Positions 10,331 through 20,128 of a DNA stretch of 64,000 bases are shown here, piece after piece (position 1 is the stretch's first letter; the number at the start of each line of letters is the position of its first letter). Both the position numbers and the translations under genes were made by a program. Under the pieces are notes generated by a model. It was not told where the DNA came from. It was given only the letters and a program-made list of their open reading frames with translations, and did not search any database. Origin of the DNA: Lentinula raphanica (Eukaryota > Basidiomycota > Agaricomycetes > Agaricales > Omphalotaceae); assembly GCA_027919835.1 (NCBI GenBank), contig JANVFP010000011.1, positions 124,001 through 188,000 of the forward strand. Reading direction: 5' to 3'.

Positions 10331-12025
10331 ATGCATTCTCCAATCAAATTCGCTTTTTATGTTGCTGTTGCTTTCCTCGGTGCACCTTCGGTCGTTGCGA
10401 TTCCCTTACCAGCGGATTCCTCGCCAGCACGTTCAAAAACTCAGAAGAGCCTGTTCCGAGATAATCCTAGCAAACCGCTCTACACTGGACTCTTTGCACC
10501 TAACCCCAACAACCCTGAAGAAGGAGATTGGGTGGAAATTACTGCAGGTTGGGACAAACGGGCATCAGCGAAGCACTCAACGTGCATTAGCACTGTTGTG
10601 TGCTATTTCTACACGAAAGTAGGATCCGAGGAACATGTCATTATTGTCCCTCCTCGACTCTCGCAGTCAATCACAGAATCCGAGGAACGCGTCACGACTT
10701 CTGCTTCTCCATCCTTGAAATCAACTCAACTCCAACGACGCGCTCCACCGTCTGACTCCTCACGACAACATACAACGCAAGCCTCTCTCGATCAGGCCTA
10801 TTATAAACCGTTCAACCTGCGTGGCACATTTGTCTTTTCCGAGCCAAGGAGTAATCACCACCTGGACTTCATCAAAAACATCAAGGAGCTCAGGCAGTGG
10901 TCGAAGAGTAACTTCCAGGAGGATTTCCACGACGACAAGTCATTCTCCCTTGCTGCCTTGCGCTATTTCAGTTATCGGGGTCTGCTCGTCGGCACTTTTC
11001 ACGAAACGTTAACATCGTGGCTCTTGGACAATCTCAAGGCGGGCACAGAAACCCAAGGATACCAGTCGCTTTTGTCTAACCAGGCTGGTCGAGAAGCAGA
11101 TATCCGTTCCAGCGCGTCGAAGAAGTCACAACACCATGCTCACGGAGCTGAGTTCACGATCGATGGTGAAAGTAGGAACCCCGGTGCGAGCCAGTACCCG
11201 ATTGCACCTGTCTCCACCAGTCCGTCTCGAGATACTCTCAATAAACCGCTCTACGCTGGGCTTTTTGCGCCTAACCCCAATAACCCTGAAGAGGGAGTTT
11301 GGGTGGAAATTACTGCAGAGTGGGACAAACGGGTATCAGCAAAGCACTCAACGTGCATCGACACTATCGTGTGCTATTTCTACACGACAGTAGGAACCGA
11401 GGAACATGTCATAACCGTTCCTCCTCTCTCGCGAGACTCGGAATCCGAGGACCATGTCCCAACTTCTGCCCCGCAACTCTCTTTCGCTCAGGCTTATTAC
11501 AAACCAATGAACCTGCGTGGCAAATTTGTATTTTCCGAGTCAACGAGTAATCCCCACCTGGACTTTATCAAAAACATCAAGGAGTTCAGGCTGTGGTCCA
11601 CGAGAAACTTCCAGGAGGATTTCCACGATGACAAGTCATTCTCCCTCGCTGCATTGCGCTATTTCAGTTATCAGGGTTTACTTTCGGACAGTTTCCACGA
11701 GACGACGATATCATGGCTCTTGGACAACCTCAAGGCATGCACAGAAACCCCGGGATACCAGAAGCTCTTGTCTGAAAGGGCAAGTAGAGCCCACCCGTCG
11801 AAGAAACGAAAGTACCATGCACAGCAGAATCAATCTAGCACTGGGGCTGAATCCGTGACGGGCGGTGAAGGCGGTAGACCTTCGAGCAGGAACGCCGGTG
11901 CGGGCCAGTACCCACCTGCACCTGCCTCCAGCAGCAGCAACCGTGATACGAGGTTGGGCGGCAGCGATGCTGAAGTATCAGCAGCGGAAACCTTGCTGAG
12001 TTTTGGAGGACCAGCCCATCCATAG
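10331..12025 (+). CDS. Family A secreted protein with two tandem domains (function unknown)
   Basis: An intronless 564-aa ORF. The N-terminus (MHSPIKFAFYVAVAFLGAPSVV) looks like a signal peptide ending near residue 24. It then holds two copies of one domain of about 210 aa (about residues 45-260 and 300-510). Each has LY(T/A)GLFAPNPNNPEEG, a WVEITA block, AKHSTCI followed by VCYFYT (two Cys about seven residues apart), HVI-VPP, a hydrophilic linker, then FIKNIKE and DDKSFSLAALRYFSY. The two halves are also very close in DNA, so the gene looks like a fusion of two tandem copies. The C-terminus is Ser/Gly/Pro-rich. Single-domain relatives lie at 27503 and 30069, and a broken one at 16085. I do not recognise the domain; extracellular location is inferred from the signal peptide. 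Confidence 0.85.
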   Translation: MHSPIKFAFYVAVAFLGAPSVVAIPLPADSSPARSKTQKSLFRDNPSKPLYTGLFAPNPNNPEEGDWVEITAGWDKRASAKHSTCISTVVCYFYTKVGSEEHVIIVPPRLSQSITESEERVTTSASPSLKSTQLQRRAPPSDSSRQHTTQASLDQAYYKPFNLRGTFVFSEPRSNHHLDFIKNIKELRQWSKSNFQEDFHDDKSFSLAALRYFSYRGLLVGTFHETLTSWLLDNLKAGTETQGYQSLLSNQAGREADIRSSASKKSQHHAHGAEFTIDGESRNPGASQYPIAPVSTSPSRDTLNKPLYAGLFAPNPNNPEEGVWVEITAEWDKRVSAKHSTCIDTIVCYFYTTVGTEEHVITVPPLSRDSESEDHVPTSAPQLSFAQAYYKPMNLRGKFVFSESTSNPHLDFIKNIKEFRLWSTRNFQEDFHDDKSFSLAALRYFSYQGLLSDSFHETTISWLLDNLKACTETPGYQKLLSERASRAHPSKKRKYHAQQNQSSTGAESVTGGEGGRPSSRNAGAGQYPPAPASSSSNRDTRLGGSDAEVSAAETLLSFGGPAHP

Positions 12026-12440
12026 AAAACCTCTCTCAAGTAGGCTGAAGAGGACGCTGGGCGCGCTGTGGGTCATGCCGACTACGACCCGAGTCTACCG
12101 TGCCGATTGCTTCTTTTCTGTCTGGGACTATCGTCGTTTTGAAAACTTCAAGAAAGCCATAGGTTGGCAGTACACTTCCCAATGATTCTTTCTCTTAGAT
12201 TGTTTCACATTCTACTGATATGTTTTTCTTCTTTTCTCTCTTTTCGTGTACAGAACCAACACTGCACGAAGGGTCGAATGTTTGGGCTGCCACCAGAAAC
12301 CTTCATTTTGGAATATGTGAAGCGATATCCCAACACCAGACCTGAGGGGCTGAGGTCTGTATGACTTTCGTGTCACCGTAGGACTGGATTTTTATAGAAC
12401 AGCTACGCGTGTTTCAATCATACATGTCTGTTTTTTGTGT
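12026..12440 (+). other. 3' region of the two-domain family A gene, with a probable 3' UTR intron
   Basis: A pyrimidine-rich tract ending CGTGTACAG at about 12254 precedes AACCAACACTGCACGAAGGG. The same tract and exon start recur after the pseudogene (about 17182) and, inverted, after the genes at 27503 and 30069. This suggests a spliced 3' untranslated region that was duplicated with the gene. Confidence 0.5.
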
Positions 12441-13125
12441 CGAGAGCTTTAGAGAAAAAAAGAGTTTACGGAGGTCCGGAGCCTCTTCCCATACTGATAT
12501 ATCCTCACATTGGACAAGATCCAAAGACATGGATTCATGCAACCTGTTGGGCTCCCTCGAACGTTGAATCCGTCTCGAGAGTTTTAGAATTCATCTTAAC
12601 GACACGAAGTCCGAGAAGGTTTTTAGTATCGACTCTACTAAAGCGCCCAAGAAGCGCTGAAGCCGACGCGCTCTTGAATCTTTATCACCAACTTCCACCA
12701 TCCTTCCACCATCCTTCCACCTCGAGCAACTTGTTTCCCGTTGAGGATCTAGAGGGCTGCTACGGAACGCTATGCTCAATTCGTGTTTTCCATGGACTCT
12801 TTGATTGACTATCATCAAGGCAACCAACGGACCAATGACCATCGGAAGGTCGGGCGAGTTATGCTATGATCTATCATGAGGGCAGTGAAACTTAGAAGAC
12901 GAATATGAGGTGCCCTGCGACAGGTGGCTAGGGATAGAACCAGTCATTAACCTATGCCTTGCTTGTTGATCAGTGTCTATCGCTGACCTGCATCCATACT
13001 ACAGGCTTGACGAGTCACAGAACAATCCAAAGAAACACCTCAAGGAAAAGCTGGGAAGGGCCGGTATCAAAAGCGGTGTGGGCTGATGAAACTCCGCGAA
13101 TTTTGGGAGATAAATAAACCAGTAA
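12440..13125 (+). repeat. Orphan second copy of the family A promoter module
   Basis: It is collinear with 9250-10020: GTTTACGGAGGTCCGGAG (about 12465), AGCGCCCAAGAAGCGCT (12642-12658), AAGAAACACCTCAAGG (about 13033), GATGAAACTCCGCGAA (about 13086) and AGATAAATAAACC (about 13109). No family A coding sequence follows; similarity stops at about 13125. It looks like one side of a tandem duplication whose gene was lost or fused into the two-domain gene. Confidence 0.65.
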
Positions 13126-13483
13126 TTATCCCTCATCCACATCATCTCTACAGTCTGCATGCTCGTTGCTCACGTTCGATGATTGATAACAGATATGTTC
13201 TCTAAATTATCGTGGCCTGCATCAGATCAGTCCCTATCATCTCCTCATGTTCATGTTTGGTTTGGGATGTTCTCTATCTGATTATTCCTGGAATTCTACT
13301 CCTCTACCTCTTCAGTGCCCATGATGAACAACTTTAGCAGTCGTATCAGGTCGTACCAGGCTTCTTCCTGGAGTCCCTGCCACTTAAGCAGCCTTTATCG
13401 ATATCGTTTGCATGTGTTAGTCTCAGAATACATATCAGGCTGTCCCCCGGTGGGACCCCATCCTCGGATGGAGCCGTGTATTT

Positions 13484-13760
13484 TCCTTCCTTCCTTCCTT
13501 CCTCATCACCAGTCATCACCTCATATCTCTAAATCGCGCAAGAAATAGAGTAGTTTAATAGAGGGTGCCCTAGGGTGCCTATAGGTGCCTATCAGTGCCT
13601 ATCCCTTCGGGCTACAGCCTACAAGGGGTTACATTTGTCATTGATAGTATCTAGTCGGCTTGATGAGGCTTGATGTGGATTGGGCCGCTACAGGGCTCTA
13701 CAGGGCTCTACAGGGCCGCTATACATCCACAGGCTATCCAAGGCTATCCAAGGTTCTCCG
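13484..13760. repeat. Simple and short tandem repeats upstream of family B gene 1
   Basis: A (CCTT)n microsatellite lies at about 13484-13503. Degenerate repeats of GGTGCCTATA occur at about 13562-13606. Repeats of GGGCTCTACA lie at about 13687-13722, followed by AGGCTATCCA twice at about 13731-13752 and G/C-rich GGGCTTCC repeats to about 13790. No gene is seen between 13126 and the B1 leader, although the signal AAAGCCTTTTTAAACG near 13856 could be a TATA region. Confidence 0.6.
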
Positions 13761-13960
13761 TGGGCTTCCAGGGGCTTCCGTGGGCTCCCAACGGCCTCCG
13801 ACTCCCATGCGTCTGATTCGCTCAGCCTCCACATAAGCGAAACTGAAGGACAGAAAAGCCTTTTTAAACGCGGGAGTTTACAGCTCATCCCCCCGTACTA
13901 TTTCGACGCTCCATTTCACGAACTTCTCACAAGTACTAAATCCTGCCCTTCTCTGAACTG

Positions 13961-13980
13961 CTGTAACGCTGGATCGGTAC
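13961..13980 (+). promoter_or_regulatory. 5' leader and splice donor of family B gene 1
   Basis: CTGTAACGCTGGATCG is followed by the donor GTACGT at 13977. It matches the leader of the second family B copy at about 50505-50520 (minus strand) and, in 11 of 13 bases before the donor, the family A leader AACGCTGGTCCG. Confidence 0.55.
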
Positions 13981-14231
13981 GTTCTCTATCGTTCTCTGAA
14001 TCTCTTGCCCACTCAATTAACTCCCAGTTACTCCAAGTCACGTTTAAAAGAAGGAACGACTCACAAGCTAGCCTTGTTTATTTCAGTCATCGACGGTCAA
14101 CATTCAAATATTCAACGTTCAACTGTCAGTCCTATTCATCACCCAGCCAGACCTTCGGATTATCAATGTTTGTTTACCTACTTTCTAGACACTCCCTTGC
14201 CTTTCCTGTCACTGCTATCTGCCCATCGTTC

Positions 14232-15100
14232 ATGGCTACTTCGATTATGCGCACAATCTCCATGGCATTATACCTCCTCCTCCTTGCAAGTGCTTTGAAG
14301 CCCGGTCTCAAGGCTGCACCGCTTTCAGTTGCTGTTCAGACGCTACCTATTGAGCAGGATATTGAACGTCGTGGTGAGTCTGATTGTCTCATGCGACTCG
14401 GAGATGGCAAGTAAACAGTGATCGTTACTGTCTAGCTCCGCCAATCCAAGTACTTGCTAGACGTGTGGTATTCAAGTCAGGCACGAACGACCCTGTCAAC
14501 ACCAAAATGCTTGATCCTGAGGAGTATATCCAGATACTTGTTGGAAAGAAACAAATCCTGGATCTCCAAGCCGTGCCCCAGTCAAAGAACAAGTTGTCTA
14601 TCACCCCAGTCAACTATCGAAAGCGTGAAAGCGAGCGAACTATCGCAACCTTCCTTCTAGGTCATCTTCACCTTTCTGATCGGATGAAAAGAAGACTCCT
14701 TGGTTCACCCCCGAACGAACGAGGGATTATCCACGATGAACTTGTGGTCGAGTATGAGATCAGCCAGCCCAAACCGAATTTCATCGATCTTATTTTGGGC
14801 GCAGATGCAATCGTACATCGAATTGCATCCTTTCCTCAGTCCTACCCTCAGGAGGGGATCCGGTTCGTTGAAGAACTTGATTATGACGGTCAACTCACTA
14901 CCTTGCAATCTTATCTACAAGCCCGACTGAATTGGGTATATTATACTGGTAGCAGGTGGGACACAAGCCTTGTACAAAAAATAAAAGAGGGCTCGGAGGC
15001 ATGGGGTATGCTTACTGCATGGGTATGGGTTAACAATCTCGCTCCTGGAGATTATTATAGAAGGTTATCGGATAACATAGAAGAGGAACTAAAGAGATAG
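14232..15100 (+). CDS. Family B secreted protein, intact copy (function unknown)
   Basis: Two exons (14232-14373 and 14436-15100; intron GTGAGT...CTAG) give 268 aa. I start at ATG 14232 because it begins a signal-peptide-like stretch (MRTISMALYLLLLASALKPG, within the first 25 residues), and the homologous copy at 49349-50256 has the equivalent ATG. The body has no motif I can name. Visible conserved pieces compared with the second copy are PIEQ-I-RRG, IRP/LDPEEYIQI-VG, IATFLL...L.D, FVEELDYD, the LQARLNWVYY region, and a C-terminal PGDYYRRL. Only one Cys-poor domain of about 220 aa is apparent. Context: it sits between two family A loci and shares their leader junction. Confidence 0.75.
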
Positions 15101-15850
15101 TAGTATTGATTTTGGAACGAGCACTTGAATACTAGATAATTGCGAGCGAAGCGAAGCAAGTGGGTTCATGTGAGGACAGAGAGTGATGTCCGAGTTTGTA
15201 CTTGTTTGTAAAAGTCGGGCACACGATAGAATTTTCATGCTCGAGCTCGTTCTGACATATATGCATGATTTCCCGCTCAAACTTTGGTTCATCTCTCTCT
15301 CGCTCTCAAAGTATGCTCTTGGTGAATGAAGAAAGTGTTCGCTCTGTTTTTGAATGGTGTTATGACTGCAAAATTGAGCAGTTTGTCTTTGAAGAGGTTT
15401 GAACGCTTTTGGCAAGGCCCTCAAGTGAGTTCTTGATTTTGTGCTCTTTTTCTTTGCTAATGTGAATGTCTACAGGCTGTTGTGTGCGTCCTGTAACTAC
15501 CAAGCCTGGTCTTTTTGTCATTTCAGCTACAACCGCTTCTCAAAACCCATTGTCATCTCGTTCATTCACTTGCAGTGGCACGCGCACCGCTGAACCATGA
15601 ATGGTATCACCACTGTTGTTTGAACTTTCTCCAGCAATTTATGCTGTTCTAGGACTGTGCATGCAACTCGTGTATATCGTGTATACAATAATATTGTCGC
15701 TGCTCAATCAAATCACAATTTATGAGTATAAAACACCAGTTCGTGCTTCCTTCGCGAGCACCAAACCGTGTGCCACGGTTACTTTATAGATTCTGAAGTA
15801 AAAGGACATTGATTACATAAAGGCCTCATCCACGACTTCTACTTTTTTCT
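15101..15850. other. Spacer between family B gene 1 and the family A pseudogene
   Basis: I see no gene. Only short ORFs without recognisable motifs are present. The final part (15800-15850) carries TATC/CATCG and leads into the family A leader. Confidence 0.4.
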
Positions 15851-15852
15851 AT

Positions 15853-15936
15853 CGTCGCCTTACTTCAACGCTGGTCCGGTGAGTAGCTGACAGCCTTTCT
15901 TTCCCTTCAGGGCTTTGACTATACGTACAGTTGAAC
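15853..15936 (+). promoter_or_regulatory. Spliced 5' leader of the family A pseudogene
   Basis: CGTCGCCTTACTTCAACGCTGGTCCG is followed by an intron GTGAGT...ACAG (15879-15930, 52 nt) and TTGAACC, as at 10113. The leader is better preserved than the coding part downstream. Confidence 0.65.
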
Positions 15937-16084
15937 CAGAGAGATTTCCGTCGAAAACTCATGCCCCAAGCCTCATCCTCTGGGTCCTTCAGGAATCAGC
16001 CCATCGATCCATCCTCATGATACTGAACAATTCCTTTCATCCGCCACTGCCTCCTCCTCCTCCTCCTGCACTGTATTACCCCAG

Positions 16085-17037
16085 ATGCACTCTCGCGTCA
16101 TATTCGCTCTCTATGTCGCTGTCGCTCTCCTTGGTACAGCTTCTGTCGTCAATGGGCTGGGCGGATTTATAAAGAGCTGCGCGCTGGACTTTTCATTGCA
16201 CCTAACCCCGAAAACCCTGAGGAGGGATATTGGGTGCCACTAGATGCAGACCGCGACACGCGGCTATCAGCAAGGCACACAACGTGCATTGGCACTGTTG
16301 TGTGCTATCACTACACAAAAGTCAAGTCTGAGGGTCGGACCTCTATACTCGAAAGTCACCCAACTCGAACCACGAGCTCCATCCGAGTCTGATTCCTTAC
16401 CGCGACCAAATTATAGCAGAAAGTCTAAATATGTCGCCTTTTACCGAAAAATGGACCTGCTTTAGTATCAAATTCAGATTATCCCGGTCAGGAAGTAATT
16501 TCCACCTGGACTTTATCAAAAATGTCGAGAAACTGAAGAAGTGGTCGGAGGAGAACCACCACGAGCCCATCGTTGATGACAAGTCATTCTCCCTTGTTGC
16601 ATTGCACTATTTCAGTTCGAAAGGTTTACTCGTGGAAGACTTTTGATGAACCTCGGATATCATGGCTCTTGGACGGCTTCAAGGCAGATGAATCATCCGA
16701 AGAATACCTAGATTTCTCGAGAACTGAAGGGAAGAAGCCTCAGCACCATACAGAGCCAACTCAGCCGAGCACCGGAGGAGCTGAACCCATGACGGGTGTT
16801 GAACCTCCCAGCATCGACTCCGGCGCGAGCCAACACCCAACTGCACTTGTCTCCAGCAGCAGCGACAATCGTAGTGCGAGGATCGTCAGTAGCGATGACT
16901 CTGAGAGTTTATCAGCAGCGGAAACCTTGCTGAGCTTGAAACGACCAGTCGTCCAAAGACGATCTCCTCGAGTGGTCCGGAGAGGGAGGAGAGGGGGGCG
17001 CTGTGAGTTATGTCAACTAAGACTCGCGTTACCATAC
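16085..17037 (+). pseudogene. Family A pseudogene with frameshifts
   Basis: It begins with an intact-looking signal peptide (MHSRVIFALYVAVALLGTAS). The frame is then lost: the domain start (GLFIAPNPENPEEGYWV), the Cys block (HTTCIGTVVCYHYTKVKS), the helical part (FHLDFIKNVEKLKKWSEEN, DDKSFSLVALHYFSS) and the tail (ISWLLDGFKADE onward, with SAAETLLSLKRP) lie in different frames. I count at least three shifts, near 16160-16190, 16380-16440 and 16640. The tail is closest to the two-domain gene. The 3' flank keeps the acceptor-like CTACAG|AACCGACACTACAC near 17183. Confidence 0.8.
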
Positions 17038-17646
17038 TGATCAGGACTCTTTTCCTTGTCTAGGACCATCGTTGTTCTAATAAGCCATAGTTTGGCAGTA
17101 TACTTTTCGATTGATCTCTTCTCTTACACCGTTTCGTATTGTAATAAGATGCTTTTCTCTTTTTTTCTCCTCTCATCTACAGAACCGACACTACACAAAG
17201 GTCGAACGTCCGGACCACTAGAGACCTTTGTCTGTAGGAGGATCACGGTATCCCGACGCCAGACCCGAATGTTTTCCATAGAAGATTTACGTGTAATGTA
17301 CCCGTCTGTTTCTCCTGCAGTTACTAGTATCGGAAAGAGAGGTTTTCCTTCGCGAACGAATAGATTCCTCTGCTCTGTTTTTATTTTCATTCCTCATATC
17401 ACAACCTTTGAGCATTGAAGCCCCGCGTCATTTCAGCTCTTGGAATTGGCGTCATGGAGTGTCGTCGTAGTCAATGCTGGTGTACAAGCCTCGTGACGAG
17501 GCGATAGGTTGAAGCTTTTGAAGGAGTGGAGGCAACCAAGTTGCAAGTGAGACTCAGACTGAGAGGGATGACGCGAGAGCGAAATTTTCACGTGAGATTC
17601 ACGTGTACATAGTCTTGGCGCGACTCGACTCCTTGTTCAAACCAAG
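17038..17646. other. 3' region of the pseudogene and spacer before the Sld7-like gene
   Basis: The first part (to about 17290) is the decayed family A 3' region, including the pyrimidine-rich tract and CCAGACCCGAA. The remainder to 17646 shows no gene; it should contain the promoter of the gene at 17647. Confidence 0.45.
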
Positions 17647-19006
17647 TTGAAGTTGACTCCGGCCCTCATGTCATCTCCTTCTCGGCCAACGCATCGTCTC
17701 CTCTACCGTGGCTCTCTTTCTCTTCCAGACTCTGATCTGACGCTAGACGGACTCACGTTCTCTGCAAGAATCAATGCTGGTCATACCTTGTTCGAGAATC
17801 CTCTGGCTTTAGCTTTGGAGAGTATGCGCGGAAGGCCGACGCTACGGTTCATGGGTGTTGTCAACTTGAAAGAGATGCATATGGATGATAGTGGTGATAT
17901 TACGCTGTAAGCTGCGCTTCACATGTACTTCTCTTTCTTCAATCTGTTGTTTCTTTAGTGACATCCATCCAGACGCTGTACTTTCACAAATCTACTTTGA
18001 GAACATGTTCTGCTTGCCGTCGACCTCGACCGATATCATAGGCATCAAGATAGCTTTGGATGATAGTGGTGCGCTTTGTCGCTATTGTTCGTTTCTATAA
18101 CACAGTCCAACTTTTCCCAAGGCCCGGATACAACCCAACTAATCGTCTATCTAAAGTCGATACCAAACCAAGATGATCAAACGGGACCACAATGTGTACT
18201 ATCAGTCGCTCGGATTACCCCCATGCCTGTAGCAAAGCCACGAGCACCACGACCTGACGATCCTACTCCGCGGAAAGCGCCTCTGATTCCTTTCGGAAAA
18301 GCCGTTGACCTTCGAAGAGTCGCAAGCTTCAATGCGTCCAACGACTTGGTGCGGAAACGACAGAAACTTCCGAATGGCTCTCTGGTTGCGAATCTAGGTA
18401 GCGACGTCCGACTGGGACAGAAGCCCGCAACGGATGGATCGTTCAAGACACCTGCGTTACCGATGAAGAGTGGTAGAGCTAAGGAAGGAGATAAAGGAAA
18501 GGGGAAAGGCATCGCTGCTGACGATGTGTTTGGATCTGAGAGTATGGTAGCGGGTAGTTCGGGTGATGGTAGACGGAAGGTCGAAAACAAGGGAAAGAGG
18601 AAACGAGATAACGAAGATGGGACTATAGCTGAGGAAACAACGCAAGAAACCGAGAACAAAACCGTATGTGCCAATTCTTCCTCTTCGAAGACATGGATTA
18701 TATTGATCTCTTTCGTTCAGCGTATCAAGCGATGCGTTATCCACCAGCTAACCAAACATCACATACCAAAAACACACCCGGAGTTCAAAGATATATATCA
18801 ACACGCCTCTCATGGAGTAGCGTTTGCTCTCGTGCGTTCGATGCTACCCAAACTTGGCGTCTTAATGACCTGTCATTTAGCGTGGAGAAATCAAAAACCG
18901 TCCAATCGAGGAACAAATTATGGAGCAACTAGTCTTGACCCACGTCAGAATGTACACAGGCCACACACTACGAAATACCCATTCTGCCTCTATTCTGGGA
19001 ACCTGA
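17647..19006 (+). CDS. Conserved fungal protein with an Sld7-C-terminal-like domain (tentative)
   Basis: Five exons can be chained in frame: start 17647; introns GTAAGC...TTAG after ...SGDITL, GTGCGC...CAAG after ...ALDDSG, GTATGT...TCAG after ...TENKT, and GTGCGT...TTAG after ...GVAFAL. The stop is the TGA at 19004-19006. The N-terminal part is a beta-rich globular region (LLYRGSLSLPDSDLTLDGL, RPTLRFMGVVNL). The middle is basic and disordered (KGKGKGIAADD). The C-terminus (VIHQLTKHHIPKTHPEFKD ... ALRGEIKNRPIEEQI) resembles the C-terminal domain of Sld7, the Sld3 partner in replication initiation. That assignment is from memory of the domain's look and is uncertain. A decayed copy lies at 23150-23450. 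Confidence 0.62.
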
Positions 19007-19067
19007 TACTGTCGAACATCTCCGTCCTTCCGTGGCTCCAAGAACACAACCGTTCTCACAAACCCGA

Positions 19068-19709
19068 TCACTGCAACCGCTTCGACTGGCCTTCGTACCC
19101 TTCCCATTTCGGCAGATCATCGTTAAAATCCAACATCCTCGTCCCGTAAAACATATGCGCCGTGGGCTTGATCAATTCCCAATTCTTGATCTTCCCTTCT
19201 TCGTCTCGTTCGAGCTGTCCGGCCCACACACTATACTTGGACTTGGTCGTCGAATAAGACGTCACGCATGCTCCGCAGGTTTTGCACCTGAATCGGTTCT
19301 GGAGGGTTGGTGTCAATCGCAGGATATGGTCGATGTCACGGCTCAAATGCAGAGCGGAAGAGGGTAGGGGAGAGAAAGATAGAGAGATAGAGAGAAGATA
19401 GTACCTTCCAAGGTTTATCGGCGACAGGATACATTTCAAAAGCAGATTCATGTGGCTCATCGTGTGTCCAGCTGAAAGCGTCGGCTGGAAAATGAATGGT
19501 AGCGACGCATGGCGAAGCTATGTGTTGAATGAATCAGTGATACACGTCTCGCGGAAATTCTTGGGGAACTAGAACATACCGGCGAGTCTTTGACACAAAG
19601 TACAGTGGCAGAACGCACTGAGTATCGGCTTTCCTTTCACTGCGTAAGATACTGCGCCACAGTAGCATTTGCCTTTGTATACGATGTTGTTGTTCTCTGA
19701 TTCTGACAT
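19068..19709 (-). CDS. CENP-V/GFA-domain (Mss4-fold) zinc protein
   Basis: Three exons (19709-19580, 19517-19405, 19298-19068) give 157 aa. The zinc-binding cysteines of the glutathione-dependent formaldehyde-activating-enzyme fold are visible: GKCYCGAVSY near residue 12, FCHCTLCQR near 33-41 and RFRCKTCGACV near 82-92. The C-terminus (HMFYGTRMLDF, DLPKWEGY) is typical of fungal GFA proteins. The family may act as glutathione S-transferase-like carbon-sulfur enzymes, but substrates of most fungal members are unknown. It converges on the Sld7-like gene, with 61 bases between the stop codons. A fragment of a second copy is at 23494-23605. Confidence 0.88.
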
Positions 19710-20128
19710 GTTGAGATTGCTTCTGTGAAAGGCTTCGGGCTCCAGCTATGCAAATTCGGTAGAAGATCACGATACAAGGTGGTGGATGGGAAGAAAGGAG
19801 AGCGGAGCGCCGTATCACGCTGCAAGGTCATTTTCGGGTCACTCGGTCAGACGACGACGACTAAGTAAAGAAGAGAAAAACAACGTATGAAATTCAGAGA
19901 AGCATATTATAATAGCAATCCAATACATTAGGTATCATGGTGCAGTAGATGCACGATGCCTTTGGATTCCTAGTAAGTATGTATACCCTCTTACAGTACT
20001 GGTGTGAAGAAGCATAGTCCCATCCAAAAAGAGTGTTGAAGAGTGTTAGTATGAACCAATGAGTGTTATGAAGAGTCCGTTGTACGCCGATATAAGTACT
20101 TAGCCTAGGTCCGATGATCCCAAAGTAA
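19710..20128. other. Spacer with short imperfect repeats
   Basis: It holds the GFA promoter and the 3' flank of F-box gene 1. Repeats of the type GAGTGTT-A-GAACCAATGAGTGTTATGAAGAGT lie at about 20028-20080 and resemble the longer array downstream of F-box gene 2 (23845-24060). No gene is seen. Confidence 0.45.

Noticed and set aside
13562..13760. Short tandem repeats considered as a CRISPR-like array
   Set aside because: Units are degenerate, adjacent without spacers, and the host is a eukaryote.
18177..18744. Long minus-strand ORFs at 18177-18744
   Set aside because: They overlap the well-supported exons of the Sld7-like gene on the other strand.
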